Shown in pieces: positions 1 to 7,550 of a stretch of DNA of 64,000 bases. Below the pieces are notes generated by a model. The model was not told the DNA's origin and made no database searches. It saw nothing but the letters and a program-made list of their open reading frames with translations. The DNA is taken from positions 1,736,001 through 1,800,000 of the forward strand of contig CAXXGA010000002.1 of NCBI GenBank assembly GCA_963678585.2, given 5' to 3'. Position numbers and translations under genes: made by a program. This DNA is from Breoghania sp963678585 (GTDB taxonomy: Bacteria; Pseudomonadota; Alphaproteobacteria; Rhizobiales; Stappiaceae). Numbering within the stretch: the first letter of the stretch is position 1; each line of letters starts with the position of its first letter.

Positions 1-1215
1 GCTCTGGTCAAGACCTACACCACCAACGGCCAGACCCCGGACAGCGCCCCGACCGCGGGCGCGATGAACACCGGCGTCAAGCAGAAGAACGGCATGATCA
101 ATGTCGATCCTTCCGTCGCCCGCAGCGACTGCGCCGCCATCACCGGCCATGAACTGACCACCTTCGGTGAAGTCGTGAAGGCGCAGGGCAAGTCTGTCGG
201 TGTCGTCTCCACCGCCCGCCTGACCCACGCCACCCCGGCAGGCGTCTACGCCAAGACCGTCGACCGCAACTGGGAAGACAATTCCAAGCTGCCGGAAGGC
301 TGCACCGCCCAGAAGGACATCGCCGCGCAGCTCTTCGACGCCATCGAAGCCGGCAAGATCGACATCGCGCTCGGCGGCGGTCGTCGCCACTTCCTGCCCA
401 AGGAAGTCAAGGGTGACGAAGGCAAGTCCGGCAAGCGCACCGACGGTCGCAACCTGATCAAGGAAGTCCAGGATCTTGGCGGCCAGTACGCCTGGAACCA
501 GGCGACCTTCGACGCCCTCGACCTGACGAGCGACAAGCCGGTCATCGGCATGTTCGAATCCTCCCACATGAAATACGACGTCGACCGCACCGACGAGCCG
601 TCTCTGGCGGAGATGACCGCCGCCGCGATCAAGAAGCTCTCGCAGAACGAGAACGGCTTCTATCTCGACATCGAAGCGGGCCGCGTCGACCATGCGAACC
701 ATGCCGGCAACGGCGCGCGCGCCATGCATGACGGCAAGGCCTTCGCCGACGCCATCGCCATGGCCATGAAGATGACCGACGAGGCCGACACGCTGATCAT
801 CGTCACCGCCGACCACGAACACGCCATCGCCTTCAACGGCTATTGCGGTCGCGGCTCGCCGATCCTCGGCCTGTGCTACGACGTGAACAAGTCCGGCGAG
901 ATGCACACCGACAAGCCGCTTCTGGCCGACGACGGCAAGCCCTACACCGTCATCGGCTACCTGAACGGCGTCGGCTCCGTGCTGACCAAGCAGGAAGACG
1001 GCACCTACTCCGGCACGCGTGCGGAGATCACCCAGGAAGAGGCGCTCGACAAGGACTACGTCCAGCAGGCGCTGATCCCGATGTCCTCGGAAACCCATTC
1101 CGGTGAAGACGTCGCCGTCTACGCCCGGGGTCCGTGGTCGCATCTCTTCGATGGCACCATCGAGCAGAACTACATCTTCCACGTCATGAATCACGCTGCC
1201 AACAACGGCAAATAA
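1..1215 (+). CDS. phoA: Alkaline phosphatase, PhoA type (5' end outside window)
   Basis: Periplasmic metal-dependent phosphomonoesterase that frees phosphate from organic esters. The frame is open from base 1, so the signal peptide and N-terminus lie outside the window. The nucleophile motif PDSAPTAGAMNTGVK places the catalytic Ser at bases 43-45. Metal ligands typical of the family follow: DIEAGRVDHANH (Asp and His of one Zn site), VTADHEHA (Asp-His of the second) and ETHSGEDVAVY (His near the C-terminus). About 404 residues are visible, so most of a roughly 450-500 residue enzyme is present. A 12-bp hairpin follows the stop codon. The downstream neighbours are a possible metal-related ABC module, which could suit a zinc enzyme, but this link is inference. 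Confidence 0.93.
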   Translation, partial: ALVKTYTTNGQTPDSAPTAGAMNTGVKQKNGMINVDPSVARSDCAAITGHELTTFGEVVKAQGKSVGVVSTARLTHATPAGVYAKTVDRNWEDNSKLPEGCTAQKDIAAQLFDAIEAGKIDIALGGGRRHFLPKEVKGDEGKSGKRTDGRNLIKEVQDLGGQYAWNQATFDALDLTSDKPVIGMFESSHMKYDVDRTDEPSLAEMTAAAIKKLSQNENGFYLDIEAGRVDHANHAGNGARAMHDGKAFADAIAMAMKMTDEADTLIIVTADHEHAIAFNGYCGRGSPILGLCYDVNKSGEMHTDKPLLADDGKPYTVIGYLNGVGSVLTKQEDGTYSGTRAEITQEEALDKDYVQQALIPMSSETHSGEDVAVYARGPWSHLFDGTIEQNYIFHVMNHAANNGK

Positions 1216-1232
1216 GATTCTGAAACCGCTCA

Positions 1233-1261
1233 GGGAAAGGGCTTGACTGAAGCCCTTTCCC
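1233..1261 (+). terminator. Hairpin after alkaline phosphatase
   Basis: A perfect 12-bp stem (1233-1244 with 1250-1261) with a 5-nt loop starts 17 bases after the phosphatase stop. It has no T-run, so it is either a weak or Rho-assisted terminator or an RNA-stabilising 3' hairpin. Confidence 0.6.
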
Positions 1262-1338
1262 AACTCGCTCAAATGCCCGTCAAAGCCGTCCGGGCAGCAC
1301 GTTTTCGCGACCGGACGCAGCACAACAAAGGCCGCGCC

Positions 1339-1782
1339 ATGAACCGCCGCCAGTTCCTTCTCGCCACCGCTGCAGCCCCGCTTGCCGCGGCCCTGCCCGC
1401 CCTTGTCGCTTCCGCCCAGACAGGCGACGAGCCCCTGCGCATCCGCGATCTCTACAACAAGGATCTCTCCTTCTCGCCCTATGCCACCGGGCATCGGGAC
1501 AAGGAGGTCTTCGTGCGCGGTTACATGGCTCCGCCGCTGAAGGCGCAATCGAAATTCTTCGTCCTCACCGCCCGCCCCATGGCCGTGTGCCCGTTCTGCG
1601 AGAGCGAGGCCGACTGGCCGGACGACATCATCGTCATCTACACCGACGAGATCATCGACGCGGTTGCCTTCAATGTGCCCATCGAGGTGCGCGGCACGCT
1701 GGAACTGGGTACCTACGAAGACACGGAAATCGGCTTCGTCAGCCGCGTCCGCGTAACCTCCGCCAGCTTTGCGCGGATGTGA
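1339..1782 (+). CDS. Tat-exported DUF3299-like protein
   Basis: Small exported protein of unknown biochemical role (147 residues). The ATG at 1339 is preferred over upstream starts because it gives a twin-arginine signal, MNRRQFLLATAAAP, with a cleavage region near ALVASAQ, and AAAGG lies upstream. The mature part has a compact beta-rich pattern (VRGYMAPPL, FFVLTARPMAVCPFC, VPIEVRGTLELG) resembling DUF3299, including a CPFC cysteine pair that could bind a metal or be redox active. It is followed within 4 bases by the ABC ATPase gene and then the permease. In other proteobacteria DUF3299 proteins sit beside such transporters, in loci sometimes tied to zinc; the metal role here is inferred. Confidence 0.7.
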   Translation: MNRRQFLLATAAAPLAAALPALVASAQTGDEPLRIRDLYNKDLSFSPYATGHRDKEVFVRGYMAPPLKAQSKFFVLTARPMAVCPFCESEADWPDDIIVIYTDEIIDAVAFNVPIEVRGTLELGTYEDTEIGFVSRVRVTSASFARM

Positions 1783-1786
1783 GTCC

Positions 1787-2494
1787 ATGTTCGCAATCGA
1801 AAATCTGAAACTCAGCTACCGCGACGACGGCGACCGCCCGTTCACGGTGCTGGAACTGCCCGCCCTCGAACTTGATCCGGGAAGTCTTGTCGTCGTGACC
1901 GGCCCCTCCGGTTCGGGCAAATCGAGCCTGCTCTATGCGCTCTCCGGCCTGCTGAAGCCGACAAGCGGCACGATTCGTCACGAAGGCGGGGATATCTACG
2001 CCCTATCGGAAGCCCGCCGCGACCGCTGGCGGCGCGAAACCATCGGCTTCATCTTTCAGGACTTCCACCTGATCCCGGAACTGTCGCCACTCGCAAACGT
2101 GACGCTCGCCACCCGGTTCGGAGGCGTCGCAGGACGCGCCCGGCTCGACGCCCGCGCCGCCTTCCTGCTGAGCGACCTTCAGGTTCCGGCCGACCGCCGC
2201 CACGCCTCACTGCTGTCGCGCGGCGAACAGCAGCGCACCGCCATCGCACGCGCCCTTCTCTTCGATCCGCCCGCCATACTGGCGGACGAGCCGACGGCCA
2301 GCCTCGATTCCGACGCCTCCACCCTTGTCGCGGAAAAGCTTCAGGACCTCTCGCGCAGCGAGGGGCGACTGGTGCTCGCCGTCAGCCACGATCCGATCCT
2401 GATCTCCCGCGCCGACCGCGTGCTGCATCTGGACCGCGGCCACCTGAAGGAAACGGACCTGTCCGGCAACGCGAAGATCTGGATCCCGGCATGA
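1787..2494 (+). CDS. ABC transporter ATP-binding protein (LolD/MacB-like)
   Basis: Cytoplasmic ATPase subunit (235 residues) that powers the FtsX-like permease encoded next. Walker A is GPSGSGKS at about residues 39-46, the Q-loop is FIFQDFHLIPEL, the signature is a degenerate LSRGEQQR at about 144 instead of LSGGQ, and Walker B is ILADEP followed by TASLDSD. The ATG at 1787 was chosen because it lies 4 bases after the previous stop and starts directly at the conserved beta strand MFAIENLKLSY. The stop overlaps the permease start (ATGA), indicating translational coupling. The family includes LolD, MacB and FtsE; the substrate is not readable from the sequence. Confidence 0.9.
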   Translation: MFAIENLKLSYRDDGDRPFTVLELPALELDPGSLVVVTGPSGSGKSSLLYALSGLLKPTSGTIRHEGGDIYALSEARRDRWRRETIGFIFQDFHLIPELSPLANVTLATRFGGVAGRARLDARAAFLLSDLQVPADRRHASLLSRGEQQRTAIARALLFDPPAILADEPTASLDSDASTLVAEKLQDLSRSEGRLVLAVSHDPILISRADRVLHLDRGHLKETDLSGNAKIWIPA

Positions 2495-3708
2495 TGAACC
2501 CTCTTCCCCTCGTGCTGGCCACCCTGCGCCGCAACCCGGTCACAACGGTGACCTTCATGGCGCTGATCGCCGCTGCCGTCGCTCTGGGCGTCGCCATCAC
2601 GGCGCAGGAGCGCGCCCTGAAGCGCGGCAGCGCCCATGCCGCCGACCGCTTCGATCTCGTCATCGCAGCCCCCGGCAGCCAGACGGACGCGATGCTGAAA
2701 TCGGTCTTCCTGCGCACGGGCACCATCGAGCTTTTAAAGCCGGAGGTCGTGGCCCGGGTCTTTGCCGAACCGCGCGCGAAAATCGTCGCCCCCATCGCAT
2801 TCGGCGACAGCCATGACGGGGCCCCCATTATCGGGTCCGTGCCCGATTTCGTCAGCCACCTGAGCGGCGGATCGCTCACCGAAGGACGCGTCTTTACCGA
2901 TCATGAGGAAGCCGTTGTCGGCTTTGCCTCGCCGCTGAAGATCGGAGACACATTCCACCCCACCCACGGCCACGGACGCATGGGGGACGAGGGCGGAGAC
3001 GACGCCCACCAGCACGGCGCCGAGATCACCGTCGTCGGCCGCATGGCCCCCACGGGCTCTCCTTGGGACGCGGCCATCGTCGTGCCTGTGGAACTCACCT
3101 GGGAACTCCACAGCCTGCCCAACGGCCATGAAAAGGGATCCGATCAGGTCGGCCCGCCCTACCTGTCCGAACGCCTGCCGGGCGTTCCGGCACTTGTCGT
3201 GAAGCCCGATTCCGTCGCCGCCGCCTATGGGCTGCGCTCCCGCTACAAGGCGCAGGACAGCACCGCCTTCTTCCCGGCCGAGGTTCTGGTGGAGCTTTAC
3301 GCCCTGTTGGGCGACATGCGCTCCCTGATGAACGTCATGGCGCTCGCCACCCAGACGCTCGTGATCGTCGCGATCCTTGCCGGCGTTATGGTTCTTCTGC
3401 GGCTCTACCGGGTGCAGTTTTCCATTCTGCGGGCGCTGGGCGCGCCGCGCGCCTTCATCTTCCTGACCATCTGGAGCTATGTCGCGCTGATCGTGACGGT
3501 GGGCGCTCTGGCAGGCCTCGCACTGGGCATGGGGCTTGCGGGAACCGTCTCCGCCGCCTTCACCGCAGAAACGGGCATCGCATTGCAGGCGTCCCTTGGC
3601 GGAACCGAACTGGCGCTCGTGGGAGCCATCATCGCCATCGGCATGGCGGTGGCGACCGTGCCTGCCGCCCTCCTCTATCGCAAGCCGGTCATCGACGCGC
3701 TTCGCTGA
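2491..3708 (+). CDS. FtsX-like ABC permease with His-rich periplasmic loop
   Basis: Inner-membrane subunit (405 residues) with the MacB/FtsX topology: one N-terminal membrane helix near residues 19-38, a large periplasmic domain to about 275, then three C-terminal helices. The C-terminal block has the usual FtsX-family features (LRLYRVQFSILRALGAPRAFIF). Within the periplasmic domain, around residues 154-175, there is a His/Asp-rich stretch with HGHG and HQHG clusters, suggesting metal handling. It overlaps the ATPase gene by 4 bases. Transcription probably ends at the strong terminator near 3809-3834. A mechanotransmission or lipoprotein-release role is the alternative to metal homeostasis. 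Confidence 0.88.
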   Translation: MMNPLPLVLATLRRNPVTTVTFMALIAAAVALGVAITAQERALKRGSAHAADRFDLVIAAPGSQTDAMLKSVFLRTGTIELLKPEVVARVFAEPRAKIVAPIAFGDSHDGAPIIGSVPDFVSHLSGGSLTEGRVFTDHEEAVVGFASPLKIGDTFHPTHGHGRMGDEGGDDAHQHGAEITVVGRMAPTGSPWDAAIVVPVELTWELHSLPNGHEKGSDQVGPPYLSERLPGVPALVVKPDSVAAAYGLRSRYKAQDSTAFFPAEVLVELYALLGDMRSLMNVMALATQTLVIVAILAGVMVLLRLYRVQFSILRALGAPRAFIFLTIWSYVALIVTVGALAGLALGMGLAGTVSAAFTAETGIALQASLGGTELALVGAIIAIGMAVATVPAALLYRKPVIDALR

Positions 3709-3808
3709 CCGGCGACATCGCAAGACGCGTCATCATGACGTCATCGCAGCAAGGCAATGTCGTGTGGGACCGATCAACACCGGATCGAGACCATACCCGC
3801 ATCACTCT

Positions 3809-3834
3809 GGCGACCCTCCGGGTCGCCTTTTTTT
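3809..3834 (+). terminator. Rho-independent terminator of the ABC operon
   Basis: A perfect 8-bp GC-rich stem (3809-3816 with 3820-3827), a 3-nt loop and seven Ts directly after it. It lies 100 bases after the permease stop and is a textbook intrinsic terminator on the plus strand. Confidence 0.92.
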
Positions 3835-3905
3835 GCCCACGGGCCCTCGGCCTATGTGGCGGTTTTCCGCCATTTCCTGCCCCAGCGTCACATGCCGCTA
3901 CGTAC

Positions 3906-3929
3906 ACAATGTCGCACCTCGCGCATTGT
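3906..3929. promoter_or_regulatory. Imperfect palindrome, candidate operator
   Basis: ACAATG and CATTGT flank an inner CGC/GCG pair, giving nine pairs with one bulge. It lies 14 bases upstream of a TTGACA box, where a regulator could act on the putative short RNA. Function is inferred from position only. Confidence 0.3.
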
Positions 3930-4006
3930 TTCTTCCTGCATGATTGACAAACGGACCTGTCAGCCCCAAATTGAAATTGTAGACAGAAAGCGGGAGGTCT
4001 AGAAAA

Positions 4007-4033
4007 ATGACACCGCCGGCTAGTATAGCTTGA
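4007..4033 (+). CDS. Possible 8-codon leader peptide
   Basis: A strong Shine-Dalgarno GGGAGG (3992-3997) stands 9 bases before ATG, followed by codons for MTPPASIA and a TGA stop. Two bases after the stop a perfect 7-bp inverted repeat begins (4035-4041 with 4060-4066). A well-spaced ribosome site before a tiny ORF and downstream structure is the arrangement of leader peptides, but no regulated gene follows in this direction. It could be chance. Confidence 0.25.
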   Translation: MTPPASIA

Positions 4034-4034
4034 G

Positions 4035-4378
4035 GATCACAGTCCGGAGTGACAACGGTTGTGATCAATTCTGAAGTACAATTTACTACTCTTACTGAAC
4101 GGCATGAGTTCCTTGTTGGACGTGAGCGTCTACATACGGGAGCGAGCTTCCACTGAGCATCGCAAGATCTGCGAGCCAAGCCCATAGGCTTCTTCAACGG
4201 AAGGACCGCCCGGTAGATCGTGAGCCCGAGCGAGTAACAAGGCCGTGGTAACTCCACCCTTGAGGATATCCGTCAACAGCAACGTCTAGGAGCGTACGAC
4301 GCCGACGTTGATTTGGAAAACTGACGGACGAAGGGATCGAGGGCCTTGCGACCGAAACGGCGCAAGGCCCTTTGCTTT
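4035..4378 (+). ncRNA. Candidate structured RNA of unknown family
   Basis: The region has nested complementarity: GATCACA/TGTGATC (4035-4041, 4060-4066); CCCTT/AAGGG (4257-4261, 4331-4335) enclosing TCCGTCA/TGACGGA (4269-4275, 4322-4328) enclosing AACGTC/GACGTT (4281-4286, 4304-4309). It ends in a 10-bp terminator-like stem (4341-4350 with 4361-4370, inner CCG/CGG) followed by TTTGCTTT. CAAGGCC at 4238-4244 could pair instead with GGCCTTG at 4342-4348, a possible antiterminator. No long ORF fits. I do not recognise 6S, tmRNA, RNase P or SRP signatures. The 5' end is unknown. Confidence 0.35.
4341..4378 (+). terminator. Terminator-like hairpin ending the candidate RNA
   Basis: A perfect 10-bp stem GGGCCTTGCG/CGCAAGGCCC (4341-4350, 4361-4370) with an inner CCG/CGG pairing and an interrupted T tract TTTGCTTT. 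GGGCCTTGC recurs directly at 4380-4388, so the 3' arm could pair either way. Confidence 0.6.
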
Positions 4379-4424
4379 GGGGCCTTGCCCCCCGCCACAT
4401 CGCACCCCGATCATTTCTCTATAG

Positions 4425-4449
4425 AAAAGAGGCGGCCTTTCAGGCCGCC
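4425..4449 (-). terminator. Terminator of the Wzc-like gene
   Basis: On the minus strand an 8-bp stem GGCGGCCT/AGGCCGCC (4442-4449 with 4431-4438) is followed by TCTTTTC. The TGA stop codon of the Wzc-like gene begins in its loop, so terminator and stop overlap. Confidence 0.85.
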
Positions 4450-6563
4450 ATGTCGCGCTCGCCCTTGGCCGCACCCTCGCGGCGCTGCGGCGCCAGCACG
4501 GAGAGCCCTGCCCCGGTCTTGCTCTCCAGCATCCGGCGCGTGCGGTCAAGCGACGGCCCGCCGGAATGATCGCCCGCCACCAACACCACATGATCGGCGC
4601 GGGCAAGGAACTTCGCCGTGGAAACCGAGGAGGTCAACCGGCCGAGATCGACCACGATGTGATCGTAAGTGTGTTCCAGCGCCTCCAGCACCGTATCGAA
4701 GAGCGGCGCTTCCACTTCCTGGTCGGAAAGCGGACGCCCCGCGCCTGCAATCACATGGGCGCGCGAGCGCGGATCGCGCATGATCACCTGCGAGAACGAC
4801 GCCTCGCCGGAAAGCAGATCCACGAAGCCGCGGTGCGGCTCTCCGCCTTCCTCGCTCGCCACCGCGAATTGCGGCTCGGCTGACACCTCCAGCAGGATAG
4901 GGCAGGTATTGTCGCTGACCGCGGCCCGCAGCAGCGCGATTGCCGCCCGGCTGGCCATTTCATCGTCATCGGTGGAGACGACGACCAGACACTTGGGCGG
5001 AACCTCCATTTCCATCAGCCGCGCCCACAGCGTTGCCGGGCTCGTCTCGACATCCGAGAGCGGGGCAACGGGAACCTGCGGCGACTCGATCAGGGCCACC
5101 GGCGCCCTCGCCTCATCGCCGCCCCCCACCTCGCCTTCTTCGCGGACACGATCGCCCCCGCGCACCAAAACGGCCCCGACGAGAAACTCGCGCATCAGGA
5201 TGAAGGCGACGGCCAGAACGGTCACCGCCATGGTCACCAGCGCCGTGATTGCGGTTACGCGCGGCGAATAGGGCTTGTGGGGCACGCTGGCGCGCGAGAT
5301 CAGACGCGCATCGGCAGGAAGTCCGGCGGCATTCACGCGGGCTTCCTGCTCGCGGTAACGCTGCAACAGGGCTTCCAGTTGCGTACCCTTGACCTTGGCG
5401 TCGCGCTCAAGCTCGCGAAGCCGAATACGCGCCTCGTTGTTCTGCGCGACCTGCGCCTTCAGCTGGTTGAGGCTTTCCAGCAACGAAGCCTCACGGCTCT
5501 CCGCGACATGGACATCGCTCTCAAGACCCGAAAGGATCTTGCGCCCTTCCGCCACGATCTGACCGTCGAGATCGCGAAGCTGGCGCTGCGCGGCGCGCAG
5601 GTCCGGATGGCTGGGCAGAAGCGAAGTGGAGAGATCGGCGATCCGTGCCTGAAGCGCCACCTGCCGTTCGCGCAGGCGCTGGATCAACGGCGAATTCATG
5701 ACATCGGTGGCGGAATCGAGCGACCCCTGTTCCAGCATGGCCCGCACCTGGCTGGCCTTGGCCTCAACTTCGGCCTTCTGGGCACGGGCGGTGGCGAGTT
5801 GCGTATTGAGATCGGCAAGCTGCTGCTGGACAAGCGTCACATTGTTGGAGCCGATCAGCAGGTCGTTGGAGGCGCGGTATTCCTCGACCGCCCGCTCCGC
5901 CTTTTCCACGTCGGCGCGCACGCGTTCCACTTCGGGGCCCAGCGAGTCGGCTGCCTCCTCGGTGTTGTCGCGCTTCGCGGCTGCCTGCAGATCCAGATAT
6001 TCCTGAACAATGGTGTTGGCCGCGTTTGCCGCCAGTTCCGGATCGCGGGAGGTAAACTCCACCGTGATCACGCGGGTCTTTTCCACCTGATAGACGATGA
6101 GCCGGTCGAAATAGCCTTCCAGCACGCGCTCCTCAAGCGACGCCTGCCGGTTGGTCCGGTCGAATCCCAGCAGGTTCAGCGCCTTGTCGACGAGCGAGGC
6201 CCGTTCTTCCGCACTCGGATTGAATTCGGACCGCTGAGAAAGCTCCAGCTTCTTGGCGACGCGGCGGGCGAGGTCGTAGGAATTCAGAAGCTGAACCTGA
6301 GAAGCGACGCCCTCCTGATCGAGCAAGGCGCGCTCGCCTTCGACGTTGCGGTTGATCCCCGGATAGACGGCGCCCTGACTTTCGATCAAAATCTTGGCCT
6401 GCCCGCGATACTTCGGCGTCACCGCCTGCATCGCGGCAAACGTCCCGACCGCTGTGATGAGGACGAGCGGAACAAGCCAGCGTTTCGCCCGCCACAGCGC
6501 CCTTCCAAGCGCAGTGACATCGACTGAAACGTCCTCGTCTGCCCCACGATACTCCCGTGTCAT
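4440..6563 (-). CDS. Wzz/Wzc-like chain-length protein with degenerate BY-kinase domain
   Basis: Inner-membrane polysaccharide co-polymerase (707 residues) controlling chain length and export of exopolysaccharide. There is a Wzz domain with a first membrane helix near residues 29-50, a long periplasmic coiled-coil region of about 60-420, a Pro-rich motif SRASVPHKPYSPRV and a second helix near 430-455. The cytoplasmic C-terminus follows the fold of bacterial tyrosine kinases (VVVSTDDDEMASRAAIALL, ILLEVSAE, HIVVDLGRL), but the P-loop glycines and lysine, the Walker A' aspartates and the C-terminal tyrosine cluster are missing. It probably does not hydrolyse ATP or autophosphorylate. It is divergent from the Wza-like gene. 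Confidence 0.9.
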   Translation of the reverse strand: MTREYRGADEDVSVDVTALGRALWRAKRWLVPLVLITAVGTFAAMQAVTPKYRGQAKILIESQGAVYPGINRNVEGERALLDQEGVASQVQLLNSYDLARRVAKKLELSQRSEFNPSAEERASLVDKALNLLGFDRTNRQASLEERVLEGYFDRLIVYQVEKTRVITVEFTSRDPELAANAANTIVQEYLDLQAAAKRDNTEEAADSLGPEVERVRADVEKAERAVEEYRASNDLLIGSNNVTLVQQQLADLNTQLATARAQKAEVEAKASQVRAMLEQGSLDSATDVMNSPLIQRLRERQVALQARIADLSTSLLPSHPDLRAAQRQLRDLDGQIVAEGRKILSGLESDVHVAESREASLLESLNQLKAQVAQNNEARIRLRELERDAKVKGTQLEALLQRYREQEARVNAAGLPADARLISRASVPHKPYSPRVTAITALVTMAVTVLAVAFILMREFLVGAVLVRGGDRVREEGEVGGGDEARAPVALIESPQVPVAPLSDVETSPATLWARLMEMEVPPKCLVVVSTDDDEMASRAAIALLRAAVSDNTCPILLEVSAEPQFAVASEEGGEPHRGFVDLLSGEASFSQVIMRDPRSRAHVIAGAGRPLSDQEVEAPLFDTVLEALEHTYDHIVVDLGRLTSSVSTAKFLARADHVVLVAGDHSGGPSLDRTRRMLESKTGAGLSVLAPQRREGAAKGERDMAA

Positions 6564-6618
6564 CCGCCCGATACTCCTGACTGACTAAGGAGATTCCTAG
6601 TCTGTTAAGGTAAGCGGA

Positions 6619-6629
6619 GTCTTAAAGAC
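6619..6629. promoter_or_regulatory. Short palindrome in the divergent polysaccharide promoter region
   Basis: GTCTTAAAGAC is a perfect 11-base palindrome around a central A, inside the 236-base divergent interval between the Wzc-like and Wza-like genes. It is a possible regulator site for both directions; no known factor is identified. Confidence 0.25.
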
Positions 6630-6745
6630 GTTCATTTACCGACCGACGCCATTTAATACTTTGGTAAGACTCCCCAATACGGGGCGCTACGAAGGCCCTA
6701 AACGGGCTCTCACGGGACTGACATCTTTGACGGCCTTTACCCGCC

Positions 6746-6781
6746 ATTAACCCTGATCCGGGAAAGTTGATCTTGGTTAAT
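6746..6781. promoter_or_regulatory. Spaced inverted repeat upstream of the Wza-like gene
   Basis: ATTAACC (6746-6752) and its exact inverse GGTTAAT (6775-6781) are separated by 22 bases, ending 18 bases before the Wza-like start. The layout could be a regulator site or an RNA stem in the leader. No function is established. Confidence 0.25.
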
Positions 6782-6799
6782 AACAGGACTTCCCTGCTC

Positions 6800-7357
6800 A
6801 TGCGTGCCTCGACCATCCTGCTCCTAGCGCTTTCCCTCGTGATGGCCGGATGCAGCAGCTATCGCCGCCCGCCGGCGGCGTTTCACGACGTTCTCACCAA
6901 GGCATATCGCGTCGATTCCGGCGATCGCCTGCGCGTGGTCGTGTACGATCAGGAAAAGCTGTCCACCACCTATACCGTCGATCCCGGCGGCACGCTTTCC
7001 ATGCCGCTCGTCGGCGACGTGACCGCACGCGGAAAGACGACCAAGGAACTGGAAAGAATACTGGAAACAAGGCTTTCCAAGGGCTTCCTGCGCAATCCCG
7101 ACGTCTCCGTGGAAGTGGACCAGTACCGCCCCTTCTTCATCATGGGCGAAGTGCGTACCGCGGGCCAATTCCCCTATGTGGCGGGCCTGACGGCCCAGAC
7201 CGCAATCGCCATTGCAGGAGGCTTTTCCCCGCGCGCCCAGCAGGCCAGCGTCGATGTCACCCGCCAGATCGACGGCGAGATCATGACCGCACGCGTGCCC
7301 CTATCCGAACCCCTGCGCCCCGGCGATACGGTCTATGTGAGAGAGCGCCTGTTCTGA
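6800..7357 (+). CDS. Wza-like polysaccharide export lipoprotein
   Basis: Outer-membrane export component (185 residues) of a Wzx/Wzy-type polysaccharide pathway. ATG at 6800 gives a signal peptide ending in the lipobox VMAGC; AGGA lies upstream. The mature protein begins with a Poly_export domain (YRVDSGDRLRVVVYDQEKLS, SMPLVGDVTARGKT) and continues with one SLBB-like segment (FFIMGEVRTAGQFPYVAGLT). It is much shorter than Wza of E. coli, lacking the later domains and the C-terminal membrane helix, as is common in Rhizobiales. It is divergent from the Wzc-like gene, its expected partner. Confidence 0.92.
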   Translation: MRASTILLLALSLVMAGCSSYRRPPAAFHDVLTKAYRVDSGDRLRVVVYDQEKLSTTYTVDPGGTLSMPLVGDVTARGKTTKELERILETRLSKGFLRNPDVSVEVDQYRPFFIMGEVRTAGQFPYVAGLTAQTAIAIAGGFSPRAQQASVDVTRQIDGEIMTARVPLSEPLRPGDTVYVRERLF

Positions 7358-7550
7358 GGTTTCCATCGCAGGTTTTGACGCTGTCGGAAGTTCACGTTAA
7401 CCGCGGACTCACCTCTCTCCATTAGTCTTCTCCCTGACAGGAAGGCGTCTGTCGGCGCAACTTTGGGTTTCAATTACACACCAAGAAGCGCCGTCAGGCC
7501 GGGACAGGCTGCGCGTGCAAACGTGCGCCAAAAAGCGGTCGGGAGAAGTC

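Larger units (their letters stand above)
3709..4439. other. 731-base gene-free interval between convergent genes
   Basis: No convincing protein gene is present. It holds the ABC operon terminator (3809-3834), a small hairpin (3857-3872), a 24-base imperfect palindrome (3906-3929), a TTGACA box (3944-3949) without a good -10 at normal spacing, a Shine-Dalgarno-led 8-codon ORF (4007-4033), a run of complementary segments (4035-4335) and a second plus-strand terminator-like hairpin (4341-4378). The second plus-strand terminator, well after the first, implies a separate short plus-strand transcript. Confidence 0.7.

Noticed and set aside
3944..3972. TTGACA at 3944 as a complete promoter
   Set aside because: No acceptable -10 element at 16-18 bases; noted only as a lone -35-like box.
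4104..4187. A 27-codon ORF (starting MSSLLDVSVY) inside the candidate RNA
   Set aside because: No ribosome site upstream and no likeness to known proteins; the length is expected by chance.
4035..4378. Retron, tmRNA, 6S or RNase P RNA
   Set aside because: No reverse transcriptase is nearby, no T-arm or tag frame, and none of the conserved P4 or 6S motifs I know is visible; the region is kept only as an unknown candidate.
5277..6527. A long plus-strand open frame opposite the Wzc-like gene
   Set aside because: Shadow frame in GC-rich coding DNA, with no domain features.
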